A stretch of DNA of 64,000 bases, taken from positions 161,182 through 225,181 of the forward strand of contig NZ_FNNR01000001.1 in the NCBI RefSeq assembly GCF_900106835.1, read 5' to 3'. The number at the start of each line of letters is the position of its first letter. Within the stretch, counting starts at the first letter, position 1. The translations under genes and the position numbers were made by a program. The stretch comes from Arthrobacter sp. cf158 (GTDB taxonomy: Bacteria; Actinomycetota; Actinomycetes; Actinomycetales; Micrococcaceae). The notes under the pieces were generated by a model that saw only the letters and a list, made by a program, of their open reading frames with translations, was not told the origin of the DNA and did no database searches. This document shows positions 25,426 to 32,790 of this stretch, one piece after another.

Positions 25426-25446
25426 CTCTTCACAGGAGACAACCAC

Positions 25447-26211
25447 ATGACTTTCCCCGCAGAACGCACCGCAATCGTCACCGGCGCCGTATCCGAACGA
25501 GGCATCGGCCGAGCCACCGTCAACTACCTGGCCGCCCAAGGCTGGAACATCGGCATCATCGATCTTGATGACGCCGCCTGCAAGATCGCAGCCAAGGAAA
25601 TCAGCGCTGAATACGGCGTGCAGGCCCACGGCGTAGGCGCCAACGTCGCCAGCGAAGCCGAGGTCCGTGCCGCAATCGACGAACTCGAGAATGAACTCCC
25701 GCAGATCGTCGCACTGGCCAACGTTGCCGGAGTGAGCTCGCCCGTCGGCTACCTGAAACTGGAACCGGCAGAGTGGGACCGGGTCCTGAACATCAACCTC
25801 AACGGCGTCCACTACGCCACCCGGCGTGTGGCCGAATCCATGGTCAAGAACCGGATCGGCCGCATCGTGAACATCTCCTCCGTTTCCGCGCAGCGCGGCG
25901 GAGGTACGTTCTCCAAAACTCCCTACTCCGTAGCCAAGGCCGGCGTCATCGGACTGACCCGCGCAACTGCCCGCGAGCTGGGTGAGTACGACATCACCGT
26001 CAACGCCATCTCTCCCGGCCCCATCGACACCGACATCATGGGCGGAACGCTGAGCCAGGAACGCAAGGATGAGCTCACCAAGGACCTTGTGGTGAACCGG
26101 GTGGGTTCCACCCGTGACATCGCAGCCGCCATCGCCTTCCTCATCAGCGAGGACTCCGGATACATCTCCGGCCAGACGCTGAATGTGGATGGCGGACTGT
26201 ACATGCACTAG
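25447..26211 (+). CDS. Classical SDR dehydrogenase
   Basis: A 254-residue short-chain dehydrogenase with VTGAVSERGIGRA for the dinucleotide, VAGVSSP, the catalytic Ser of NISSVSA, and Tyr-Lys in TPYSVAKAG. Asp in IIDLDD favours NAD. It resembles polyol and sugar dehydrogenases, such as those that oxidise threitol to erythrulose, and would supply the keto sugar for the kinase. It is 21 nt after the previous gene, with AGGAGACAACCAC before the ATG. Confidence 0.9.
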   Translation: MTFPAERTAIVTGAVSERGIGRATVNYLAAQGWNIGIIDLDDAACKIAAKEISAEYGVQAHGVGANVASEAEVRAAIDELENELPQIVALANVAGVSSPVGYLKLEPAEWDRVLNINLNGVHYATRRVAESMVKNRIGRIVNISSVSAQRGGGTFSKTPYSVAKAGVIGLTRATARELGEYDITVNAISPGPIDTDIMGGTLSQERKDELTKDLVVNRVGSTRDIAAAIAFLISEDSGYISGQTLNVDGGLYMH

Positions 26212-26221
26212 GCGCTTGTTC

Positions 26222-26314
26222 ATGAAGACCTGGACACGAGAACGCAAGATTTACCTTGCCGTGGGCATCCTCGCCTGCGCAGTGGGCATGGTGCTCATCT
26301 TCTTCCCGCGCTGA
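26222..26314 (+). CDS. Candidate 30-residue membrane microprotein
   Basis: An open frame of 30 codons starts 10 nt after the SDR stop and encodes a basic N-terminus (MKTWTRERK) followed by one hydrophobic helix (IYLAVGILACAVGMVLIFF) and a PR end. This follows the positive-inside rule for a single-pass inner-membrane peptide. It is co-directional and lies immediately before the MFS carrier gene, so it might assist the carrier. The ribosome binding site (TAGGCG) is weak, and coupling with the SDR gene would be needed. Confidence 0.45.
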   Translation: MKTWTRERKIYLAVGILACAVGMVLIFFPR

Positions 26315-26383
26315 TTCTTTCCGCGGAGACCGCGGCTGATCGCACTGCATTAGTCATTTCCTGTCACTCAAAGAGGAGTTTCA

Positions 26384-27733
26384 ATGTCTGTTGCCACCAA
26401 TTCCACTAAGGAGTTGCTGGATACGCCGGTCCTCAAATCGGCAATTTCCAAAGCATCACGGCGGCTTATGCCGATGCTCGTCATCCTGTACGTGGTGGCC
26501 TTCCTGGACCGCACCAACGTTGGCTTCGCTGAAGCAGCGCTGGAAGTGGACAAAGGCATCACCGCCGGAGCCTACGCCTTGGGCGCCGGTATCTTCTTCA
26601 TCGGCTACGCACTGTTCGAGATCCCCAGCAACTTGCTGCTCACCAAATTCGGCGCCAAGGTGTGGCTCGCCCGCATCGCCATTACCTGGGGCATCGTGTC
26701 GGCGTGCTTCGCTTTCGTTCAGGGTGAGACGTCGTTCATCATCCTGCGGTTCCTGCTGGGTGTGACCGAAGCCGGTCTCTTCCCCGGCGTCATCATGTTC
26801 CTTGCGGCCTGGTTCCCCAACAAGGTCCGCGTGAAGATGTTCGCCATCTTCTACCTGGCCCAGCCGTTCTCCCAGATGATGGGTGCGCCGCTGTCCGGTT
26901 GGCTCATCAATATCGGGGACCAGGTTCCCGGCGTCGCAGGCTGGCAGGTGATGTTCTTCGTCGAAGGCATGCTCGCCGTCCTGGCCGGTGTGGCAGCCTA
27001 CTTCTTCCTCATCAACAGCCCCCAGGACGCCAAGTTCCTGACCAAGGAAGAAAAGACTGCGCTGTCCGACGTCATGGCGTTGGAAGACACTGTGAAGGAA
27101 GAGACCGGTCCCCGCGGTGTCCTGGCGTCCATGCGCAACGGCCGGGTCTGGTATTTCACGGTCATCTACTTCTGCCTGCAGGTAGCGGTCTACGGAGTGA
27201 CGTTCTACTTGCCGCAGCAGGTGGCGCAGCTGACCGGCCAAAAGGTGGGCATCGCCGTCGGACTCCTGGCAGCCATCCCGTGGTTCTTCGGCATCTTCGC
27301 CTGTTACTTCATTGGCAAGGCCGCGAACACCGTGGCTCGCCGCCGCCGTTGGGGAACGGCTCTGTTCATCTCCACAGGCCTCTGCATCTTCGGCTCCGCT
27401 TGGGCGGGCGCCAACCAGTTGCCGGCGCTCGGCATCATCTTCATCACCCTGGCGGTGTGCAGCTTCCTGTCCACAGGTCCCATTTGCTGGTCATACCCGA
27501 CGGCGTTCCTCACCGGAACTGCCGCAGCTGCGGGAATCGGGTTGATCAACTCGCTGGGCAACCTGGGTGGATTCGTTGCCCCGATCCTGCGCACCACGGT
27601 CAATCAGGTCACGGCGTCGGACACGGGAACCATGGGTGTCTATGCGCTGGGTGTGCTGCCGTTCGTGGCGGCGCTGCTCATGTTCGGTACCAAGCGCTTC
27701 AGCAACAAGGCCGATGAACTGCTGGGGAAGTAA
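26384..27733 (+). CDS. MFS transporter, anion:cation symporter (ACS)-like
   Basis: A 449-residue inner-membrane carrier with about 12 helices. The N-terminal helix 1 sequence VVAFLDRTNVGFAEAAL and the following ALGAGIFFIGYALFEIPSN are signatures of the ACS family, which imports sugar acids, tartrate and other organic anions. This hints that the operon's substrate could be an acid rather than a neutral polyol. AAGAGGAGTTTCA gives a strong ribosome binding site. Confidence 0.92.
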   Translation: MSVATNSTKELLDTPVLKSAISKASRRLMPMLVILYVVAFLDRTNVGFAEAALEVDKGITAGAYALGAGIFFIGYALFEIPSNLLLTKFGAKVWLARIAITWGIVSACFAFVQGETSFIILRFLLGVTEAGLFPGVIMFLAAWFPNKVRVKMFAIFYLAQPFSQMMGAPLSGWLINIGDQVPGVAGWQVMFFVEGMLAVLAGVAAYFFLINSPQDAKFLTKEEKTALSDVMALEDTVKEETGPRGVLASMRNGRVWYFTVIYFCLQVAVYGVTFYLPQQVAQLTGQKVGIAVGLLAAIPWFFGIFACYFIGKAANTVARRRRWGTALFISTGLCIFGSAWAGANQLPALGIIFITLAVCSFLSTGPICWSYPTAFLTGTAAAAGIGLINSLGNLGGFVAPILRTTVNQVTASDTGTMGVYALGVLPFVAALLMFGTKRFSNKADELLGK

Positions 27734-27739
27734 ACCGTG

Positions 27740-28537
27740 ATGCTTTCTGCTCCAGGCACCCTGCTCGTTGGGGTCAGTACCAAGATGTACATGGGCTACG
27801 CGGAGTCGTTGGCGTGGTTGGAGCAGTTGCTGGTGGAAGTGGACGCCCGTCCGGCCCTCGCGGCCGGGCGGGTGGTCCCGTTTGTGATCCCGTCGTTCCC
27901 GGTGTTGCCCGAAGCCGCGCGGTTGGTGGACGGCACGCCGCTTATGGTGGGCGCCCAGAACTGTAGCTGGGCAGACGGTCCGTGGACCGGCGAGGTTTCA
28001 CCGTCCTTGCTTGCGGAGCTCGGGGTTGGGCTGGTGGAGATCGGCCATGCCGAGCGGCGTCGATACTTCGGCGAAGACGAGGCGATGATTGCGCTGAAGG
28101 TCCGTGCCGCCGTCGACGCCGGACTGACCCCGCTGCTGTGCGTGGGGGAGCGGGAAGACAGCGAACCCCAGGCTGCGGCCCATACGGTGTTCCGGCAGAT
28201 CAAGGCTGCTGTATCGGGCGACTGGTCGGTTGCCCATCGGTTGGTCATCGCCTACGAACCTGTGTGGGCGATCGGTGCTCCGGAGCCGGCGTCGGCGGGG
28301 TATGTTGCGGGTGTCGCGGCCGCGTTGAGGGAATTGCTGGCACCGCACGGAGTGGCCGGGATTCCCGTCATCTACGGGGGGTCCGCCAAACCTGGGCTGC
28401 TGCCGCAGCTGGAGGGGGTGTCCGGGCTTTTCCTGGGCCGCTTTGCCCATGACGCCGCGAACTTCGGACGGGTCCTGGACGAAGCCCTGGGTTTTTGTAC
28501 AGCAGATGCCCCTACAGCTGCTTCTCAAGGGCATTAG
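27740..28537 (+). CDS. Triosephosphate-isomerase-family sugar-phosphate isomerase
   Basis: A 265-residue TIM-family enzyme with catalytic Lys in STKMYMG (about residue 15), His in EIGHAERR (about 101) and Glu in AYEPVWAIG (about 172); the phosphate loop is YGGSAKP. The STKMY variant differs from the NWKMN of glycolytic enzymes. In tetritol pathways a homologue (EryH/LerI) interconverts erythrulose phosphates. It starts 6 nt after the carrier stop; the preceding GTG (27737) is an alternative start. The last codons and stop lie inside a 59-bp palindromic element and overlap the convergent helicase gene by 26 bp. Confidence 0.88.
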   Translation: MLSAPGTLLVGVSTKMYMGYAESLAWLEQLLVEVDARPALAAGRVVPFVIPSFPVLPEAARLVDGTPLMVGAQNCSWADGPWTGEVSPSLLAELGVGLVEIGHAERRRYFGEDEAMIALKVRAAVDAGLTPLLCVGEREDSEPQAAAHTVFRQIKAAVSGDWSVAHRLVIAYEPVWAIGAPEPASAGYVAGVAAALRELLAPHGVAGIPVIYGGSAKPGLLPQLEGVSGLFLGRFAHDAANFGRVLDEALGFCTADAPTAASQGH

Positions 28538-28549
28538 CTGTACACAAAC
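28491..28549. repeat. 59-bp palindromic element, copy 2
   Basis: The ends are GTTTTTGTACAGC (28491-28503) and GCTGTACACAAAC (28537-28549), paired except for one T-C position at the same place as in copy 1. An inner stem is ATGCCC (28506-28511) with GGGCAT (28529-28534). The element contains the stop codons of both convergent genes. It shares its GTTTTTGTACAG and CTGTACANAAAC termini and its length with the copy at 11117-11175. Confidence 0.65.
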
Positions 28550-31500
28550 TCCGCTGGCAGAGGGCCACGAAGCCGCCCAGGTTTTCCAGGCCTTCCGGAT
28601 GCGTCGGCAGATAGTTGGTCAGCTCGGGCGAACGCACGACGACGGCACGCCACTGCCCGCGCGAGACCGCCACGTTGATGCGGTTACGGGACAGCAGGAA
28701 CTCCATGCCGCGTGGGACTTCTCCTGCGGCGGAAGCTGCCATGGACACGATGACCACAGGCGCTTCCTGGCCTTGGAACTTGTCCACGGTACCCACACGC
28801 ACCCGGCCAAGCCCAGCGGCACGAAGGTGGTGCTTGATCAGTTGGACCTGCGCGTTATACGCGGCGACAACCAGGATGTCGGTTTCCTCAAGGGGCCGGC
28901 TTTCAGTGGGCCGGCCTTCAGTGCGCTGGGCATCAGGGGACTGGGCATCAGTGGGCTGGGAGGGATCCAGCCACCCTAGACCCAGGTGGGCCTGGACCTG
29001 GTGAACCACCTCCGCGGCTTCCTCGGGTGAGTTGGTGGAGTTACCGGTGTGCAGGACATAGACACAGGAGATCCCCGGGGCGGCCCCTTCCAGATGGCGT
29101 TCCTTCGCTGCCGGGGCTGCCTCGAGCCTGTTGTCATAGGACAGTGCTGACACCGCGCTGCACAGATCCGGATGCATTCTCCACGATGACGCCAGGAAGT
29201 ATCCCAGCGTAGCTGGCAGGGTGTTGTATCCCGCGGACAACCAGCCGAGTGCCGACTCATCGACGGGTTCGGGGTGTTTTCCCTGCGTGACTTGGGGTAG
29301 CTGCTGAGGATCACCCAAGAGGAGCAGCCGCTGGGCACCGCGGCTCACTGCCATGGTGTTGGCCAATGAGAACTGCCCGGCCTCATCGATGACCAGGAGA
29401 TCCAAGGATCCTGCGGGAACCGAGCTGCCCACCATGGTCCACGCGGTGCCGCCGATCAGGGCTCCACCGGGCTGGGACAAGAGCTCTTCGACGTTGCCTT
29501 TGCCGCACTGCGTCCATGGCACAGGGTCGTCGTGTTTGACCTCTTTGGCTACCCGTTGAGGATCGACGCCGGCCTTCTGAATCGCAGCGCACAGCATGTT
29601 CTCCACCACAGCATGGGACTGCGCCACGACGCCCACTTTCCACCCAGCTGTGACCAGACGTGCGATGACGTGTGAGCCGACATAGGTTTTGCCGCTGCCG
29701 GGAGGCCCCTGGACGGCAAGGTAGGAGCTGTCCAAGTCCATGACAGCGTCAGTGATGGCATCAATGTAGCCATCCGGTCCGGCGCCGACGGCTGGAAGGG
29801 TCGGGAGCGTGCGGAGTTGCGGAGGTTGCCGGCGTACCAAGTCCAAGGCACAATCCCGGGGCCAGGAAGGTAGTGCAGCGCTGAGCTTCGTAGCCAAAGC
29901 AGCCAAAGCAGACCGCTGGCCGTCGGTGGAAATGGGGCTGTCAGGGGTCAATGCCATCGGCAGTTGGCTGTATTCCGCGGCGCCGCGGGGGAGCCGTTCG
30001 GAGATGGTGACCGTCTCGGCGTCGTCCGTCTCTCCAACCTCCACCACCTCCGTTCCGCTCCAACCGGCGCGGCCCAGGACGGACGACTCTTTGGCCGCCA
30101 AGGCCTGGGGCAGAGGGGAATCGAACATACGGAAATACTTCTTGCCCGGTTCCAATCCTGAGCCGTCCCCGGAACGGCCGATGAGCGTGGAGATTCGAAC
30201 CGGATTCTTGCGCGGACCGGGTTTCGCCCAGTCCTGGAGCACCTCGGCACGCTCCACCGTGAAGATGTCGCGACCGTCCTCCCACTGTGAGACCGGCTTT
30301 TCCAAACGATCGAAGTGACCCCACCAGTGCTGCTTGTCCTCGCGCCGGTGGTACCCGACACCGGCCGCGACAATTCCCACAGCCCGGGCGTCGGCCGAGG
30401 CCTGGTCCTGCTCTGGTAACCCTGCCAGGTAGTCATGGAGCGCTGTTTCTTCCGGCGCGGCCTCGTACTTGGGCTGCGGTTCCTCCGACGCGGCAACGTC
30501 CTCTGCCACACTGCCCGGAACGATGGAGCGCTCTGTTGCCCGGGCCAGGAGCCAGTTACGCAGTTCCAGCGTCGACAGGCAGTCGTACTCGTTGTAATCC
30601 CGGATGCCTTCCAGGATTACAGCGGCTTCACCGGCGTCCCCGTTATCCCGGGCAGTGCAGAAGTCCGCGTAGGCAACCACGGAAGCGCCGGCGTCGGTGA
30701 CCTCGCCCGAACGCAGGTGCTGTCCCATATAAAGGGGTTCCAGCTTCTTGATGCTGTACGAGTTCTCAGAGACCCGGATACTGTGCCGGACGGTGTCGTA
30801 GAGGTCCACCAGAACGCCTTGCCGCAGGAGGTCGTCGACGGCGGTTTCGCCCACCACATGCGTCAGGGACAAGTTCCTCAAGGCCGTCTTTTCATAGGCG
30901 GCGTAGTGGTAAATGTGCATGCCCGGATACTGTGCCCGGCGCTTGTCCACGTAGTCCAGGAAGTCAACGAACGCCCGGCCTTCCTCAGCCCGGGAGTGGG
31001 CCCAGAAGGGCCGGAATACGGGGTGGGCGCCCGGTTCCACGGGGTTCTCGATGACGCCGAACAGGTACTCGAGCCCCCATGTGCCGGTGGCAGGGTCCTG
31101 CCACAGGGGGTCGCCCTCAAAGTCAAAAAAGATGTCGCCCGGATCCGGCACGGGCAGCCTGCCGAGGGTGTTGTCCGGCAGAACGTTGTAGCTGATGGTC
31201 TTGGCTTCTCCGGATTTGTCCGTGTACTTCACCGTGCCGTCAGGCGTTCCCGTTCCGGTCTGCAGCCGGGCTTGCTCGCGAAGCCGCAGGGACGTTGGAT
31301 CACCTGCTGCTGGGGAAGCTGCCAGTTGGTCAATGGTGGTGATCCCGGCCTCCATCAGCTTCTTTCGGCGGCTGATGCGCATCCCGGCCACCATGAGGAG
31401 GTCCCGGTGCAGCGTGACCTGTTCAGCACAGTAATCGCAGCGGCCGCACGCGGAGTAGCGGGGATCGCCCCAAACGATCGGCGAAGCTTCGGAAATATGC

Positions 31501-32144
31501 GCTGCCGTCATCTCCAGGAAGCGCCCCCGGCGTTCCCTGAACACAGGGAGGATCTGGGAGAGGGGATGGTTGCTGAGGACCCTGTTGCCCAGGACCAGGG
31601 TGACGGTAGGGTCCGGTGTGATCCCTGCCTGGATGAGTTGATCTCCGTAGGCCGCCAACTGCAACAGGGCCGTGACCTTGGCATGCCGGGCGAGCTTGGT
31701 ATCGAAGACGGCGTACTGACCGCCGGGGCGTTTCACCAGAAAGTCGGAGCGGCCGTGGAACTGTCCATCGAAGAACGCTGCCTGGAAGACGACATCCGCA
31801 CCGGATCCCAAAGCGTTGATGGATTCCGCATGCTTGCCCGACAGGGTGGCGCGGTCCATCGCTGCGGCGGGGACGACGTCGTAAACGCCTTTTCCCGTCG
31901 CCGGATCCCACGGCCCGAAGTCGGCCACAAATTCATCCAGAACCTTATGCTCGTGAACATCGCCCAAGGCGGCTGTGCGATCCAGCATGGCGTCCGGTGC
32001 GAAGTCCGGTTTTGGCGTACGGCCGAGTTTTTCGTCGAGTTTCCGGAGCAGTTGATACTCGCAGGTGGCAGCAATAACGAGGTCGCTGGCGGAGAAGACA
32101 AGGTCCTGCGGGGCTCCTGCTGTCTCCGGATCGAGAAAGAACAC
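28512..32144 (-). CDS. TM0106-type RecB-like nuclease fused to a Upf1/DNA2-like helicase
   Basis: A 1210-residue DNA or RNA processing enzyme. Residues about 1-260 contain a PD-(D/E)XK nuclease core (GRSDFLVK then FDTKLARHAK, about 148) and a Cys cluster CGRCDYC (about 235) as in Cas4/AddB-like iron-sulfur nucleases. Residues about 335-540 are a predicted RNase H-like exonuclease (IFFDFEGDP, HYAAYEKTALR, YNEYDC). The C-terminal half is a superfamily 1 helicase: QGPPGSGKTYVG (about 815), VIDEAGQF (about 919), LLGDPQQLPQ, GTVDKFQGQEA and NRINVAVSRG (about 1155). GTG start with AGGTGGG upstream. Monocistronic; a repair role is likely, a defence role possible. Confidence 0.88.
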   Translation of the reverse strand: MFFLDPETAGAPQDLVFSASDLVIAATCEYQLLRKLDEKLGRTPKPDFAPDAMLDRTAALGDVHEHKVLDEFVADFGPWDPATGKGVYDVVPAAAMDRATLSGKHAESINALGSGADVVFQAAFFDGQFHGRSDFLVKRPGGQYAVFDTKLARHAKVTALLQLAAYGDQLIQAGITPDPTVTLVLGNRVLSNHPLSQILPVFRERRGRFLEMTAAHISEASPIVWGDPRYSACGRCDYCAEQVTLHRDLLMVAGMRISRRKKLMEAGITTIDQLAASPAAGDPTSLRLREQARLQTGTGTPDGTVKYTDKSGEAKTISYNVLPDNTLGRLPVPDPGDIFFDFEGDPLWQDPATGTWGLEYLFGVIENPVEPGAHPVFRPFWAHSRAEEGRAFVDFLDYVDKRRAQYPGMHIYHYAAYEKTALRNLSLTHVVGETAVDDLLRQGVLVDLYDTVRHSIRVSENSYSIKKLEPLYMGQHLRSGEVTDAGASVVAYADFCTARDNGDAGEAAVILEGIRDYNEYDCLSTLELRNWLLARATERSIVPGSVAEDVAASEEPQPKYEAAPEETALHDYLAGLPEQDQASADARAVGIVAAGVGYHRREDKQHWWGHFDRLEKPVSQWEDGRDIFTVERAEVLQDWAKPGPRKNPVRISTLIGRSGDGSGLEPGKKYFRMFDSPLPQALAAKESSVLGRAGWSGTEVVEVGETDDAETVTISERLPRGAAEYSQLPMALTPDSPISTDGQRSALAALATKLSAALPSWPRDCALDLVRRQPPQLRTLPTLPAVGAGPDGYIDAITDAVMDLDSSYLAVQGPPGSGKTYVGSHVIARLVTAGWKVGVVAQSHAVVENMLCAAIQKAGVDPQRVAKEVKHDDPVPWTQCGKGNVEELLSQPGGALIGGTAWTMVGSSVPAGSLDLLVIDEAGQFSLANTMAVSRGAQRLLLLGDPQQLPQVTQGKHPEPVDESALGWLSAGYNTLPATLGYFLASSWRMHPDLCSAVSALSYDNRLEAAPAAKERHLEGAAPGISCVYVLHTGNSTNSPEEAAEVVHQVQAHLGLGWLDPSQPTDAQSPDAQRTEGRPTESRPLEETDILVVAAYNAQVQLIKHHLRAAGLGRVRVGTVDKFQGQEAPVVIVSMAASAAGEVPRGMEFLLSRNRINVAVSRGQWRAVVVRSPELTNYLPTHPEGLENLGGFVALCQRSLCTANALEKQL

Positions 32145-32229
32145 CGCGACCCACCTGCCTTCCGTGCCGTGGCTAAACCGTTGTAGCCAAGCTATCAGCG
32201 GTCCCCGACAATATAAGGCGCCGGCACTT

Positions 32230-32235
32230 TAGACT
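32230..32235 (+). promoter_or_regulatory. Leaderless -10 box of the cytosine deaminase gene
   Basis: TAGACT is followed by 6 nt and the ATG at 32242, with no ribosome binding site. Confidence 0.5.
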
Positions 32236-32241
32236 GCACCC

Positions 32242-32694
32242 ATGACGGAAACAGCCCGCATTGCAGATCCAGCTTTCGAAGCCGCATACCAGGCCGCGCA
32301 AAAGAGCCTCAGCGAAGGCGGCATCCCCATTGGGGCCGCCTTGGCCCGCGGCGGTGAGGTCATCGCGAGCGGCCACAACGAGCGGGTCCAGCACGGTGAC
32401 CCCATTGCCCACGGCGAGATGTCGGCGCTGAGGGCTGCCGGGCGGCAAAAAAGCTACCGCGACACCACGCTCTACACAACCCTGGCGCCGTGCGCCATGT
32501 GTACCGGAACCATCATTCAGTTCAAGATCCCGCGGGTGGTGGTGGGCGAGGCGGAGACGTTCCCGGGCGAGTTTGACCTCCTGCGGTCACGAGGCGTTGA
32601 CGTAGTGGTCCTGGACGACCCCCGTTGCGTGGACATGATGCGGACCTTCCAGGACGAACACCCGGAACTGTGGGCCGAGGACATCGCCGAGTAA
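32242..32694 (+). CDS. Cytosine deaminase, yeast Fcy1 type
   Basis: A 150-residue zinc deaminase of the CDA fold. The zinc site is HGEM (about residue 57, with the proton-shuttle Glu) and APCAMC. The C-terminal half (RVVVGEAETFPGEFDLL, VVLDDPRCVDMM, ELWAEDIAE) resembles fungal cytosine deaminases more than tRNA adenosine deaminases, which usually have FNHR-type segments. It would convert cytosine to uracil in pyrimidine salvage. It stands alone; the two NCS1 permeases in the window are far away. Confidence 0.83.
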   Translation: MTETARIADPAFEAAYQAAQKSLSEGGIPIGAALARGGEVIASGHNERVQHGDPIAHGEMSALRAAGRQKSYRDTTLYTTLAPCAMCTGTIIQFKIPRVVVGEAETFPGEFDLLRSRGVDVVVLDDPRCVDMMRTFQDEHPELWAEDIAE

Positions 32695-32714
32695 AGGCGG
32701 CAGGAGCTTAGGGA

Positions 32715-32750
32715 GCGACGGCGGCACCAAGGGCGGGGTGCCGCCGTCGC
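32715..32750. terminator. Bidirectional terminator hairpin with GACGGCGGC stem
   Basis: GCGACGGCGGCACC (32715-32728) and GGTGCCGCCGTCGC (32737-32750) form a perfect 14-bp stem between the convergent deaminase and metzincin-like genes. The stem core recurs at 47629 and 56281. Confidence 0.7.
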
Positions 32751-32790
32751 CGGCTGCGGAGGAGCCGCAGACCAAAGAGCCATCCGACGG

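Noticed and set aside
24424..26247. 607-residue minus-strand frame across the dehydrogenase and SDR genes
   Set aside because: Shadow of two well-supported genes; no domain and low-complexity composition.
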